A DNA stretch of 64,000 bases. It comes from Paenibacillus amylolyticus (GTDB lineage Bacteria; Bacillota; Bacilli; Paenibacillales; Paenibacillaceae). The stretch covers positions 1-64,000 of the forward strand of contig NZ_RIAS01000019.1 of NCBI RefSeq assembly GCF_003719335.1. Reading direction: 5' to 3'. A model generated the notes under the pieces. That model was not told the origin of the DNA. It made no database searches and saw nothing but the letters and a program-made list of their open reading frames with translations. Positions 8,865 to 18,168 of this stretch are shown in pieces (the stretch's first letter is position 1; every line of letters starts with the position of its first letter). Made by a program: the position numbers and the translations under genes.

Positions 8865-8974
8865 TCCTATCACCGCCTATGTTTAGCAACTTGATAGCTC
8901 TATTATATCCAAAAAACGCCTAAAGCGAAATGATTACTAATAGCATATTCTGTATCCAAAATCAACACCTTGTG

Positions 8975-9004
8975 TTGACACTCCGGTTTGGGCATGCATA
9001 TAAT
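8975..9004 (+). promoter_or_regulatory. sigma-A promoter of the metal ATPase gene
   Basis: TTGACA at 8975-8980 and TATAAT at 8999-9004 with an 18-bp spacer, both perfect consensus hexamers. Confidence 0.82.
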
Positions 9005-9018
9005 GGGGTTAACTAAAC

Positions 9019-9038
9019 ATATGAATGATTGCTCATAT
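9019..9038. promoter_or_regulatory. ArsR/SmtB-type operator
   Basis: ATATGA / TCATAT inverted repeat with an 8-base centre, located just after the predicted transcription start. Its form matches the imperfect 12-2-12 dyads bound by CzrA/SmtB/CadC repressors. Confidence 0.72.
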
Positions 9039-9105
9039 ATTGTAATAAATACGATTAACAGATATGGAAGAACTATTTTTTTGGACTGCAAAGGGGAGAA
9101 TTCAC

Positions 9106-11415
9106 ATGGGAACCGGACAGGAACAGGTGAAAAGGGAACTGCTGCTCGACGGACTGGATTGTGCCAACTGTGCGCTGAAGATTGAAAATGGTGTGAGTAA
9201 AATTAAGGGCATTAATGAATGCTCCGTTAATTTTGTGACCAAAACGTTATCCATGTACACCACTTCCGATATGGATGAGCAGGTAGTGGAGGAAGTGAGG
9301 CGTAAGGTGCTGCGGCTGGAGCCACATATTCGTATTTCGGAAAAAGGGCAAGGTCATCAAGATCGGAGCCAATCGGGTGAACATCATGCCCATACGAACG
9401 TAGGCCATGCGGCGGGCACTCATCAACATCAGAGTCAGGCTCATTCACATGAACATACTCACGATCATGGACACAGTCATGGACATGATCACAGCCACAC
9501 GCATAACCACGCCGAAAGCAGTGGAGCTCATGCAGGGCATTCACATGAACATGGTGCCGGACAGACCAAAACACTACTAGCTCGCCTAGCGACTGGGTCT
9601 GTGCTGCTTGCCGCAGCGATCTGGTCACCGCTGGATGGCTGGGCACAGCTTGCACTTTACGTCGTGGCTTATCTCATCGCTGGTGGCGATATCTTGTTGC
9701 AGGCGGTCAAAAACATCATTCGCGGTCAGGTGTTTGATGAGTATTTCCTGATGACGGTTGCGACGCTTGGTGCGTTTGCCATCGGAGAATATCCTGAAGG
9801 TGTTGCGGTCATGCTCTTCTATCAACTCGGAGAACTGTTCCAGGGCATGGCGGTCAATCGCTCTCGCAAATCGATTCAGTCCCTGATGGATATTCGTCCG
9901 GATTATGCGAATATCCTCACGGGAGCAGGGGAGGATACGCGGCGTGTCTCCCCGGAAGAAGTGCGCATTGGCGACCGGATCGTGGTTAAAGCCGGTGAGC
10001 GTGTACCGCTAGACGGTATCGTAAAAGCAGGCCGCTCCATGGTAGATACATCCGCGCTGACGGGGGAATCTGTTCCACGGGAACTGGAGCCTGGAAGTGA
10101 TGTACTCAGCGGTTTTGTAAACAAAAACGGCATGTTAACTATCGAGGTTACCAAAACCTTTGGTGAATCAACCGTATCCAAAATCCTCGACATGGTGCAG
10201 AATGCCAGCAGCCGCAAGGCGAAAACGGAACATTTTATCAGTAAATTTGCCCGGTATTACACACCTGTTGTGGTCATTCTCGCGGCTCTGATTGCCTTCG
10301 TTCCTCCATTACTGCTTAGCGGAGCCACGTTTGCAGATTGGATCTATCGCGCACTGGTGTTCCTTGTTATTTCATGTCCTTGTGCACTCGTTGTATCGAT
10401 TCCGCTTGGTTTCTTTGGCGGGATTGGCGCGGCTTCGCGAAACGGCATTCTGGTCAAGGGAAGTAATTATCTGGAGGCCCTGAATGACGTTAAAGTGGTT
10501 GTTTTCGATAAAACGGGCACACTAACCAAAGGTGTTTTCAAGGTCACGTCTGTTCATCCTGAAGGTACGCGAACAGAAGATGAATTGATGAAGCTGGCCG
10601 CGATTGCCGAAGCGAATTCCAATCATCCGATTGCGGAATCGATTCGTGCCGCTTGGGCGAAAGACATTCCTGCACAAGGGGTGGACGGATATGACGAGGT
10701 GGCGGGACACGGGATCAAAGTCAAGGTGAACGGTCAGGAAGTGCTCGCAGGCAATGCCAAGTTGATGGAGCAGGCGGGCATCATGTATACGAAGCCGCAA
10801 ACGGTAGGGACTGTTGTGCATGTAGCTGAAGCCGGAGAGTATGTTGGGCATCTCATTATTGCAGACGAAGTGAAGGAAGATGCAGCGTCTGCGATAGAGG
10901 CACTCAAGCAGCTCGGCATCCGCAAAACGGTTATGCTGACCGGTGATGCCAAAGCGGTAGGCGAGGCGGTTGCACGCCAGCTTGGCGTGGATGAGGTTCA
11001 TGCCGAACTGTTACCGCAGGACAAAGTCGAACGGCTGGAACAACTGGAACAAAAAAAATTACCGAAGGAAAAAATGATCTTTGTCGGTGACGGGATTAAC
11101 GATACTCCTGTTCTGGCACGTGCCGATGTTGGTGTAGCGATGGGCGGACTCGGATCGGATGCAGCCATTGAAGCAGCGGATGTGGTGATTATGACGGATG
11201 AACCGTCCAGAATCGCCAGTGCTATCCGTATTGCGAAGCGTACACGCCGCATTGTATGGCAGAACATCGGATTTGCGCTGGGAGTCAAAGCGATCTTCCT
11301 GTTGCTGGGAGTATTCGGGATCGCAACCATGTGGGAAGCCGTGTTCTCGGATGTGGGTGTGACGGTGCTTACGGTATTGAATGCAATGCGGGTTCTTCGG
11401 ATCAAGGACGTTTAA
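9106..11415 (+). CDS. heavy-metal (Zn/Cd/Co/Pb) translocating P1B-type ATPase
   Basis: A 769-residue efflux pump. Order: an HMA domain with a CANC site (C19, C22); a very His-rich linker around residues 85-150 (repeated HSHEH/HGHSHGHD units); transmembrane helices; the actuator TGES loop; the CPC metal-binding motif (C424-P-C426); the phosphorylation site DKTGTLTKG (D468); and a C-terminal DVGVTVLTVLNAMR motif typical of Zn/Cd-type pumps. It exports divalent soft metals. I chose ATG 9106 because AAGGGGAG precedes it. Control by the divergent ArsR repressor is expected. Confidence 0.93.
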   Translation: MGTGQEQVKRELLLDGLDCANCALKIENGVSKIKGINECSVNFVTKTLSMYTTSDMDEQVVEEVRRKVLRLEPHIRISEKGQGHQDRSQSGEHHAHTNVGHAAGTHQHQSQAHSHEHTHDHGHSHGHDHSHTHNHAESSGAHAGHSHEHGAGQTKTLLARLATGSVLLAAAIWSPLDGWAQLALYVVAYLIAGGDILLQAVKNIIRGQVFDEYFLMTVATLGAFAIGEYPEGVAVMLFYQLGELFQGMAVNRSRKSIQSLMDIRPDYANILTGAGEDTRRVSPEEVRIGDRIVVKAGERVPLDGIVKAGRSMVDTSALTGESVPRELEPGSDVLSGFVNKNGMLTIEVTKTFGESTVSKILDMVQNASSRKAKTEHFISKFARYYTPVVVILAALIAFVPPLLLSGATFADWIYRALVFLVISCPCALVVSIPLGFFGGIGAASRNGILVKGSNYLEALNDVKVVVFDKTGTLTKGVFKVTSVHPEGTRTEDELMKLAAIAEANSNHPIAESIRAAWAKDIPAQGVDGYDEVAGHGIKVKVNGQEVLAGNAKLMEQAGIMYTKPQTVGTVVHVAEAGEYVGHLIIADEVKEDAASAIEALKQLGIRKTVMLTGDAKAVGEAVARQLGVDEVHAELLPQDKVERLEQLEQKKLPKEKMIFVGDGINDTPVLARADVGVAMGGLGSDAAIEAADVVIMTDEPSRIASAIRIAKRTRRIVWQNIGFALGVKAIFLLLGVFGIATMWEAVFSDVGVTVLTVLNAMRVLRIKDV

Positions 11416-11435
11416 ATGGTTTGAAACGTACAGCA

Positions 11436-11465
11436 CGGCTCTGCGTATATACGTAGAGCCGTTTT
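11436..11465 (+). terminator. terminator after metal ATPase
   Basis: CGGCTCT / AGAGCCG outer stem with inner ACGT pairing, then TTTTA. Confidence 0.8.
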
Positions 11466-11534
11466 ACTATTTTTATGGCTGATTGGTGAACGACATTGGC
11501 CTGAGAGCTAAAGAGAAGAGAAGGAGCGAGTATT

Positions 11535-11891
11535 TTGGCAGGAGCATTCGTGGGGATTATATGCGGAGTATGTTATTTCATTTTGGGATTGATGGTACAT
11601 AAGAAGCCGCCAAAACAAATTAACGGAATATATGGGTATCGGACACCACGTGCAATGAGCGACCAGGCGCTGTGGGAAGAAGCGCAGCGGTACAGTTCGG
11701 CACTGATGATGCAGTTTGGATTTATTATCACCGCTTTTGGTGTCATCGGTTTCTGGCTTACGGATGTGCGTGCGTTGGTGCTGAGTCTGATCGCTGTTGG
11801 TTTCTATACCATCAGGCTGTTTACCCGGGTCGAAGGCCGTTTGAAGCAAATGCAAAGGGCACAGCAGGAACAGGACAAGCAGAAGAAATAA
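11535..11891 (+). CDS. SdpI/YhfL-family small membrane protein
   Basis: A 118-residue protein with a helix at the N-terminus, the conserved cytoplasmic INGIYGYRTPRAMSDQALWE block, then two more helices and a basic tail. This block defines the SdpI/YhfL family, which includes the immunity protein against the SdpC cannibalism toxin of B. subtilis. Here no toxin or sdpR-like gene is adjacent, so a true immunity role cannot be inferred. The start is TTG, after AAGGAG at nine bases. Confidence 0.8.
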   Translation: MAGAFVGIICGVCYFILGLMVHKKPPKQINGIYGYRTPRAMSDQALWEEAQRYSSALMMQFGFIITAFGVIGFWLTDVRALVLSLIAVGFYTIRLFTRVEGRLKQMQRAQQEQDKQKK

Positions 11892-11993
11892 GAGAAGTAA
11901 GAAAAATAAAAGAAAAGTAAGATAAGGTCAGGACAAGCAATGTTAGTTAGTGCGTGCAGGGCAACGTCCTTAATGACTTGTATAATTACATCG

Positions 11994-12020
11994 AGATCCG
12001 CGTATGCGGGTCTTTTTTTG
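11994..12020 (+). terminator. terminator after SdpI-like gene
   Basis: AGATCCGC / GCGGGTCT stem with a GTAT loop and seven T. Confidence 0.88.
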
Positions 12021-12123
12021 TCTTTATTTTCTGCTTCTGTTTCAAATACGGAAAGGAATGATCGATTGTATCCATCATTTCATGAATTATTCTAACGGTT
12101 AAATGGCAAACTAAAATCTAACG

Positions 12124-12152
12124 TTGACGTTAACGTTATAATTATATATAAT
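12124..12152 (+). promoter_or_regulatory. promoter of the MerR gene with ACGTT repeats
   Basis: TTGACG (12124-12129) and TATAAT (12147-12152) with a 17-bp spacer. Three ACGTT blocks occur at 6-base steps (12121, 12127, 12133), giving the perfect 10-bp palindrome ACGTTAACGT in the promoter, a plausible MerR autoregulatory site. Confidence 0.65.
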
Positions 12153-12193
12153 TATGTACATAATATTAATGACATATAAGAGAGGTGGAGCCG

Positions 12194-12643
12194 ATGAGTT
12201 TGTTCAAAATTGATGATGTCGCCAAAGCCTGCGGACTGACGAAGCGTACCATTCGATATTACGAAGAGATTGGTGTGATGCCTTCACCTCAGCGGACAGA
12301 CGGCGGAACGAGGCTTTATTCACAGGATGACATCGACTATTTGAAAAAAGTGGTTCGAGCCAAAGAGGTACTTGGCTTTTCGTTACAAGAACTTCATGCC
12401 TATGTAGCTACAACAGATGTGCTGAACGAGCAACGTTTCGACTATCAGCAGACAACTGAGGTGAAAGAGCGGATCGAAAAGCTCACCCGAATGGAAGCAA
12501 CATTGGATGGTCAGTTGCAGTTGCTGAAGCAGAAGCTTCAGAGCATTCATGCTGTACAACAGGAGCTGGAGGAGCTTCGTGGGCGTGTTAGAACGGGTAT
12601 ACAGACGTTGCAAGCCAATGCTCGTGAGAGTAACGAAGATTAA
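12194..12643 (+). CDS. MerR family regulator (YfmP-like)
   Basis: A 149-residue MerR protein: IDDVAKACGLTKRTIRYYEEIGVMPSP is the HTH, followed by the RLYSQDDIDYLKKV wing and a long coiled-coil (residues ~75-145) for dimerisation. No Cys metal site is visible. It precedes an MFS exporter, the same pairing as B. subtilis yfmP-yfmO, where the MerR protein represses the exporter. AGAGGTGG precedes the ATG; a GTG three codons upstream overlaps that site and is less likely. Confidence 0.83.
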   Translation: MSLFKIDDVAKACGLTKRTIRYYEEIGVMPSPQRTDGGTRLYSQDDIDYLKKVVRAKEVLGFSLQELHAYVATTDVLNEQRFDYQQTTEVKERIEKLTRMEATLDGQLQLLKQKLQSIHAVQQELEELRGRVRTGIQTLQANARESNED

Positions 12644-12757
12644 GATGAGTAGGCAACAGAGAAAGCAACAAGAAGCCGAACGATAAACAAATGCATACGC
12701 ACAGGCAACGTTCGCAAGTCTTTTGTGGGAGTGCAGAGCAGTCTGGATGAATGCAAT

Positions 12758-12776
12758 ACACCGGAATTCTCGGTGT
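12758..12776 (+). other. hairpin between MerR and MFS genes
   Basis: ACACCG / CGGTGT with a 7-base loop, about 125 bp before the MFS start. It may attenuate read-through; no clear T-run. Confidence 0.35.
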
Positions 12777-12902
12777 CCTTGTGATGTTTTTGCAACTCGT
12801 TTTTTGAAAAATCAAGAAAAAAAGTTGAAAGTTTATTTAATTAATCATTTTTTTCACGAATTTTCAACATTTCAACCTAACACTACATCGGAGGAATGAC
12901 CT

Positions 12903-14123
12903 ATGAAAAGAGAACCATCACTACCTGACGAATTGCCGTCATCCCGTGGAGGACTGCTGTCCCAGCCACGAGCAGTCTGGGCTGTAGCTTTCGCCTGTAT
13001 CATCTCGTTTATGGGACTGGGTCTGGTAGACCCGATTCTGCCAGCCATTGCGGATCAACTGCACGCGTCCAAAAGCCAGGTGTCCTTGCTGTTTACCAGC
13101 TATAACGCGGTAACAGGGATCGCCATGTTAATCACGGGTGTGGTATCCAGCCGAATTGGTGTGAAATGGACATTGCTGAGCGGCATAATGCTGATTATTG
13201 TCTTTTCGTTCCTTGGCGGTACATCGGGCACGGTCGGAGCGCTAGTTGGTTATCGCGGGGGCTGGGGACTTGGGAATGCCTTGTTCATCGCCACCGCGTT
13301 GTCAGCCATTGTTGGCTTGTCCACGTCGGGGACAGCCAAGGCTATTATTTTATACGAAGCAGCATTGGGTCTAGGGATTGCCGTTGGTCCATTGCTTGGC
13401 GGGGAACTGGGTTCGATCTCTTGGCGCGGCCCGTTCTACGGGGTAGCTGCCCTTATGGCAATAGCTTTTATCAGCATCATGTTTATGTTGCCCAAAATGG
13501 CTAAACCAAAAACGCGCAGCACCTTGTCCGATCCGTTCAAAGCGCTCGGGTACCCTTCACTGAAAACGTTGGCGATTACCGCCTTTTTATATAACTTTGG
13601 ATTCTTTACCTTGATGGCGTATTCCCCATATGTCATGAAACTGGACGAACACGGCCTTGGATATGTCTTCTTCGGATGGGGATTGATGCTGGCGATTACG
13701 TCCGTCTTTGTAGCACCGAAGCTGCAGCGCCGGTTTGGCTCCGTGCCTTCCATGAGTGTCATGCTCACGTTGTTTGCGTTGGACTTGCTGGTTATGGCTG
13801 TGGGTACGGTGATGGGTTCTTCGGTGACGGTTATTGTTGCGGTGATCGTAGCAGGGATCTTCCTTGGAATAAACAACACGTTGATCACAACGGCTGTGAT
13901 GGAGGCCGCTCCAGTGGAACGTTCCGTAGCCTCTGCGGCGTACAGCTTTGTGCGGTTTATGGGCGGTGCACTAGCCCCGTGGCTTGCGGGTAAACTGTCG
14001 GAGTGGTTTTTGCCAGAAACGCCGTTTTACTTCGGTGCACTAATGGTGCTGATCGGTGTTGCTGTATTGTTGATGCGTCGTCGTCACCTGCGGGATATTG
14101 ATGCGTCCATCACAGCTCATTAA
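12903..14123 (+). CDS. MFS transporter, drug-efflux type (YfmO-like)
   Basis: A 406-residue 12-helix major facilitator. MGLGLVDPILPAIADQL and SLLFTSYNAVTGIAMLITG match the DHA1 group that includes B. subtilis YfmO. Loop 2-3 (SSRIGVKWTLLSG) corresponds to motif A and IILYEAALGLGIAVGPLLGGEL to motif C of exporters. Strong GGAGG before ATG. The MerR gene upstream probably regulates it. Substrate unknown (YfmO itself has been linked to multidrug/copper efflux). Confidence 0.86.
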   Translation: MKREPSLPDELPSSRGGLLSQPRAVWAVAFACIISFMGLGLVDPILPAIADQLHASKSQVSLLFTSYNAVTGIAMLITGVVSSRIGVKWTLLSGIMLIIVFSFLGGTSGTVGALVGYRGGWGLGNALFIATALSAIVGLSTSGTAKAIILYEAALGLGIAVGPLLGGELGSISWRGPFYGVAALMAIAFISIMFMLPKMAKPKTRSTLSDPFKALGYPSLKTLAITAFLYNFGFFTLMAYSPYVMKLDEHGLGYVFFGWGLMLAITSVFVAPKLQRRFGSVPSMSVMLTLFALDLLVMAVGTVMGSSVTVIVAVIVAGIFLGINNTLITTAVMEAAPVERSVASAAYSFVRFMGGALAPWLAGKLSEWFLPETPFYFGALMVLIGVAVLLMRRRHLRDIDASITAH

Positions 14124-14209
14124 AAGTTGATTTATGGTTAAAGGATAGTAGTACGAGTGCAACGCGTGGATAGATGTTGAGAACCGATGAAGAGACTGGA
14201 GGAACGGGT

Positions 14210-14632
14210 ATGCTAAAACGAATATTGGTCGCTGTAGATGAATCGGATCATGCGAAAAAGGCGCTGGAACAGGCTCTGATGCTGGCTGAACAGATGAAAC
14301 ATCCTGTCAGTCTGACCATCTTGCACGTGAATCCTTCCATTTCAATTAACGAGCCGGCGCTTGGCGTTGATTTGGAGGAGCGAATCGCCGAAGAAGGAAA
14401 GCACATTATGGAGCCAGTGATTGAACAAATGGTTGGTCGTGAGGTATCTTATGAGACGATGCTGGTTGCGGGTGATCCTGTAACGGAAATCTGTCGCATG
14501 GCGAGTGAGCAAAAATGTGACCTGATTGTAATAGGCACCGGGGGTAAAAGCGTGCTGGCAGAGATTGTAGTTGGCAGTGTCAGTCATGGTGTGCTGAAGC
14601 ATGCCGAATGCCCGGTACTGACGGTGAAATAA
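14210..14632 (+). CDS. universal stress protein (UspA family)
   Basis: A 140-residue cytosolic protein. It opens with LKRILVAVDESDHAKKALEQA and ends with the ATP-binding pattern GTGGKSVLAEIVVGSVSHGVL (G-x2-G-x9-G-S) followed by ECPVLTVK, both hallmarks of ATP-binding Usp proteins. ATG 14210 follows TGGAGGA; an earlier ATG adds 12 residues without such a site. It sits 86 bp after the MFS gene and may be co-transcribed. Confidence 0.9.
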   Translation: MLKRILVAVDESDHAKKALEQALMLAEQMKHPVSLTILHVNPSISINEPALGVDLEERIAEEGKHIMEPVIEQMVGREVSYETMLVAGDPVTEICRMASEQKCDLIVIGTGGKSVLAEIVVGSVSHGVLKHAECPVLTVK

Positions 14633-14644
14633 TCTGCAAACCTT

Positions 14645-14839
14645 GTAACGATCTCAGGAGAGCTTATTTTGCGGAAATACAACCTTTTGAAATTCTAACG
14701 ATCCGTAGGAACGTTATTTTGACTTCTTGGTATGAAAAACGGGCATTTATCGTGCTTTTGAGTGAAATAAGGCTTGTGGTGATCGTTAGAAATTTATTCG
14801 CCTCAAATCTAGCTAAATAACGTTCCTGGTGATCGTTAG
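14645..14839. repeat. 195-bp four-module repeat, copy 1
   Basis: Two forward modules beginning (C/G)TAACGATC at 14645 and 14695, and two reverse modules ending GATCGTTAG at 14789 and 14839. Forward arms read AGCTTATTT then ACGTTATTT; reverse arms read AAATAAGGC then AAATAACG, so the best-matching arms are 1 with 3 and 2 with 4 (interleaved). It begins 12 bases after the usp stop. Same length and spacing as the copies at 30257, 52760 and 61130. Confidence 0.85.
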
Positions 14840-15029
14840 AGCGGAGGAGTATCAATCTATGCCAGCTCTGTGGGATCAATTGACCGCCTTCATACAGTGA
14901 AATATTGCTCATGGATGAAGAAACATGCGTGTGCGTGATGGGTAAAAGGTTTATTAGTGGTCATAGTGTTATTGAAACAAACTGGTTGCAGTGTGGATTG
15001 CTCAGAATCGATGCGCATTAAAGGTATCT

Positions 15030-15135
15030 AGTGACAGTACTCAGTAGCAGCGAGGTAAGGTAGTAACGGTAAACAGTAACAGTACACAGTAACGATGAGC
15101 CAAAGTAACAGTAGCTAGTCGCAGTGCTCAGTAAC
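15030..15135. repeat. low-complexity AGTAACAGTA-type repeat tract
   Basis: About 105 bases of degenerate units such as CAGTAACAGTAC, CAGTAACGAT and AAGTAACAGTAG. No ORF with a ribosome site uses it. The rest of the usp-aldehyde dehydrogenase gap (to 15360) shows nothing else I can support beyond the downstream ribosome site. Confidence 0.6.
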
Positions 15136-15360
15136 GATAATCCAGCACCTTGTAGCGATGTTCACTCACAGCTCAATCCGTTCCAAGTAACTTTTATCGT
15201 TTCGTCAACTGGGTGGAAGAGAGCGAAATGGTGTATAACTAGAGTAGAGTTATGTAAGGTAAGTAGTTGCTACTCGCGAGTAATGAGTACTCATATATGC
15301 TTATGATGAGGAATTGTGAGAATGTGAGGAAGCGAATGAACGGGAACGGAGGATGCGTTT

Positions 15361-16785
15361 ATGAAAAAACAACATCTGTTTATCGACGGTAAGCTTACCG
15401 AAGCGGTACACTATACAACACTTCAGGCGCCGTATTCCGGGGAAACGCTGGCAGAAGTGGCTTCGGCCTCGGCAGAAGAGACCGAAGCCGCCATTGCGGC
15501 GGCTGTGAAGGCACGTTATGCAATGCGCCAGATGCCTGCACATCAGCGTGCAGACTTGCTGTACAAGTTGTCTGCCATGCTGCAGGAACGGAAAGAAGAG
15601 GCAGCCCGCATCGTTGCATTGGAGGCGGCAAAGCCGATCACTGCGGCAAGAGCCGAGATTGATCGTACGATCGAGACCTATCGGTTTGCTGCCGAAGAGG
15701 CAAAACGGTTGACCGGAGAGACCGTTCCAATGGATGCCGCAAAAGGCGGCGAAGGTCGCATTGGTTATACGATGCGGCAGCCGCTCGGGGTGATTGGGGC
15801 CATTACACCGTTTAATTTTCCGATGAATCTGGTTGCGCACAAGGTTGGACCTGCGCTTGCTGCCGGGAATACGATCGTGCTTAAACCTGCCGAGCAGACT
15901 CCGCTGTCTGCCTATTACATCGCAAACCTGCTCCAAGAGGCAGGGTTGCCAGACGGAGCACTGAATGTGGTGAGCGGTGATGGTAAAACGATTGGGGATG
16001 TACTTGTGAGCCATCCTGATGTAGCTTATCTTACTTTTACAGGCAGCCCAGCCGTAGGAACGAACATTCGCAGCAACGCTGGACTAAAACGTGTTACGCT
16101 GGAGCTGGGTTCCAATGCGGCTGTCATTGTAGACAAAGATGCTGATCTGGACAAGGTGATACCACGAAGCGTTACAGGAGCTTTCACTTATCAGGGGCAG
16201 GTATGCATTTCATTACAGCGCATCTATGTGCATCAGGCAATTTCCGAGGAGTTCATTGAACGTTTCGCCGAAGCAGCCAATCAGGTTGTGATGGGTGATC
16301 CGTTGAATGAGGATACGGTTGTGTCGGCACTCATTACGTCTAAGGATGTACAGCGTACTCTGGACTGGATTGAAGAAGCCAAACAGGCAGGAGCAACAGT
16401 AGTTGCAGGTGGTGAGGCTGAAGGAGGCATACTGCGTCCAACCGTGCTTGTGAATGTACCGCGTGACGCGAAGGTTTCTTGTCAGGAAGTGTTTGCGCCG
16501 ATTGTTGTGATTAACACAGTAAATTCGGTAGAAGAAGGTACTCAGCTTGTGAATGACTCCATGTACGGACTTCAAGCAGGAGTATTCACCAATGACATTC
16601 AAACGGCACTTCGAGCTGTGGATGACATTGAAGCGGGCGGGGTCATGATTAATGATATCCCGACCTTCCGGGTAGATCATATGCCTTATGGCGGTGTGAA
16701 GCAAAGTGGCATCGGCCGTGAGGGTGTGAAGTATGCAACGGAAGAAATGACGGAATTGAAGTTTGTTATGTTTAACAAAAATTAA
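15361..16785 (+). CDS. NAD(P)-dependent aldehyde dehydrogenase
   Basis: A 474-residue ALDH superfamily enzyme. It has the catalytic Asn region AITPFNFPMNLVAHK, cofactor loop TFTGSPAVGTNI, the general-base segment LELGSNAAVIVDKDADL, and the nucleophile Cys in GAFTYQGQVCISLQRIYVH. C-terminal FRVDHMPYGGVKQSGIGREG is the usual oligomerisation/active-site segment. It oxidises an aldehyde to an acid (or acyl-CoA in some relatives); the LGSNAAVIV variant resembles phosphonoacetaldehyde/lactaldehyde-type enzymes, but the substrate is not readable. CGGAGGA lies before the ATG. Confidence 0.9.
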   Translation: MKKQHLFIDGKLTEAVHYTTLQAPYSGETLAEVASASAEETEAAIAAAVKARYAMRQMPAHQRADLLYKLSAMLQERKEEAARIVALEAAKPITAARAEIDRTIETYRFAAEEAKRLTGETVPMDAAKGGEGRIGYTMRQPLGVIGAITPFNFPMNLVAHKVGPALAAGNTIVLKPAEQTPLSAYYIANLLQEAGLPDGALNVVSGDGKTIGDVLVSHPDVAYLTFTGSPAVGTNIRSNAGLKRVTLELGSNAAVIVDKDADLDKVIPRSVTGAFTYQGQVCISLQRIYVHQAISEEFIERFAEAANQVVMGDPLNEDTVVSALITSKDVQRTLDWIEEAKQAGATVVAGGEAEGGILRPTVLVNVPRDAKVSCQEVFAPIVVINTVNSVEEGTQLVNDSMYGLQAGVFTNDIQTALRAVDDIEAGGVMINDIPTFRVDHMPYGGVKQSGIGREGVKYATEEMTELKFVMFNKN

Positions 16786-16833
16786 GTAAGTTCATCGCTT
16801 GTAATAAAGCGATAATATGATATTTTTGAAGAG

Positions 16834-16864
16834 CCTGTATCCATCTCATGGATGCAGGATTTTT
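16834..16864 (+). terminator. terminator after aldehyde dehydrogenase
   Basis: CCTGTATCCAT / ATGGATGCAGG stem (one mismatch), CTC loop, then a T-run. Confidence 0.78.
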
Positions 16865-16986
16865 GCTTACAATGGTATACCACAAACGATCGACAACACC
16901 TTAAAGCTGTCTCAAAAAAACCATCGTTTTTCTTCACTGACTATAGGTTCACATTGGGTGAGAAGGGTATTAATTAGGTAACATCC

Positions 16987-17037
16987 TGCATGCGTCTGTC
17001 TGAACCCGTTGAATTTCATAGGACATCGACGCATGCA
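16987..17037. other. 10-bp inverted repeat in the gap before the TipA-like gene
   Basis: TGCATGCGTC and GACGCATGCA are perfect complements separated by 31 bases. Function unknown; the remainder of the 440-bp gap shows no gene I can support. Confidence 0.4.
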
Positions 17038-17228
17038 TGTTCAACTGCGGATTCCATTCTTTCGTGAGGACAATAACGTTCACTGCGTACGATTAGAAGA
17101 TTCTTGGAGATCCAGTACTGAGCGGGGTGAGGTTTACCATTTCAATTTTTTTGTATCTTTTAAATATAACGTAACAAAGCGGCGGGTGAACACACAGAGC
17201 ACGCAGAACAGGTAGGAGGTGAACTCAT

Positions 17229-17996
17229 ATGGCGTATTCTATGACGGATGTATCGGGTATGTCAGGTGTGAGCCTGAGTGAGTTAAGCCATTATGCGGAG
17301 CTGGGGCTGCTGTCCCCTGCTTTTCGTGGACTGGATGAGGATATTTATTATGAAAAAAAAGAATTGCTGACGCTGCAGCAGATTCTGTTCTGCAAGGAAG
17401 CAGGAGTAGCAGAAGAAGAAATTGGCTCTATGCTTAAAGAAGAGCCCGTGGAAATCATCCGTGTCATGCGGCAACATCGTATCCGAATTTTGGAGGAAGC
17501 ACTTCGCTTGCACGGTTTGATCCAAACGCTGGATCGGACGGTTTCTTATCTGCAAGGGGAAGAGACGATGGAGGAGCACGAACTGTACCATGGCTTCGCA
17601 CATAATACGCGTCATGCCAGATTGCCAGAAGCAGGTCAAACACAGCACTTGCCTGAGACCCTCCCGTCACGTGACTCGAAAGCTGAGAAGATCGAGTTGA
17701 AATCCAAAGAGGATTTTTTGGACTCACAGACCAAAATCGATCAGATTCATCTGGATTTGAAACAGGCGCTGGAGCTTGGCCTTGAGCCGGGCAGTCCGGC
17801 TGTGCAGCAGATTATTGGAAGACACCTTGAATGGATCAAAGGATATTACACACCTACGGCTGAGATTTATCGGGATTTGGCTAATCTGTACGTGGAGCAC
17901 CGCGATTTTCGGAACATGTATGATGGTTATCATCCGAGACTGGCAGAGTTTCTGCGAGAGGGAATGATCATCAAAGCGGCACAGGAACTATCCTGA
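17229..17996 (+). CDS. MerR family regulator with TipAS-like C-terminal domain
   Basis: A 255-residue protein. The N-terminal ~70 residues are a divergent MerR HTH (SGVSLSELSHYAELGLLSP), then a helical linker, then a C-terminal domain from about residue 160 (KQALELGLEPGSPAVQQIIGRHLEWIKGYYTPTAEIYRDLANLYVEHRDF) that matches the TipAS antibiotic-recognition fold. TipAS proteins bind thiopeptides or other hydrophobic drugs and activate efflux genes. No pump lies directly next to it. GGAGGTG precedes the ATG. Confidence 0.83.
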   Translation: MAYSMTDVSGMSGVSLSELSHYAELGLLSPAFRGLDEDIYYEKKELLTLQQILFCKEAGVAEEEIGSMLKEEPVEIIRVMRQHRIRILEEALRLHGLIQTLDRTVSYLQGEETMEEHELYHGFAHNTRHARLPEAGQTQHLPETLPSRDSKAEKIELKSKEDFLDSQTKIDQIHLDLKQALELGLEPGSPAVQQIIGRHLEWIKGYYTPTAEIYRDLANLYVEHRDFRNMYDGYHPRLAEFLREGMIIKAAQELS

Positions 17997-18051
17997 ATGC
18001 ATAAAGTAACATGGGCTGGCAAGATGATTGGTAAGAACATTGGTAAGAGCA

Positions 18052-18100
18052 TAGCAACAAAAAGCGCAGACCTCTGGGAGGGCTGCGCTTTTTGTTGCTA
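18052..18100. terminator. bidirectional terminator between TipA-like and msrC genes
   Basis: An 18-bp stem (AGCAACAAAAAGCGCAG and its complement) with A- and T-runs on both sides, placed between converging genes. Confidence 0.88.
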
Positions 18101-18168
18101 CATATGGATATGACCGAGTGAGGACGTCGTCCTCTTGTTCAAATGAATTGGAAATGAATCAGACAGCT

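Noticed and set aside
9227-9655. Minus-strand Cys/His-rich frame inside the metal ATPase gene
   Set aside because: Its composition is the reverse complement of the His-rich linker codons.
11535-11891. SdpI-like protein as a toxin-immunity system
   Set aside because: No SdpC-like toxin or SdpR-like regulator is nearby; the family also includes many non-immunity members.
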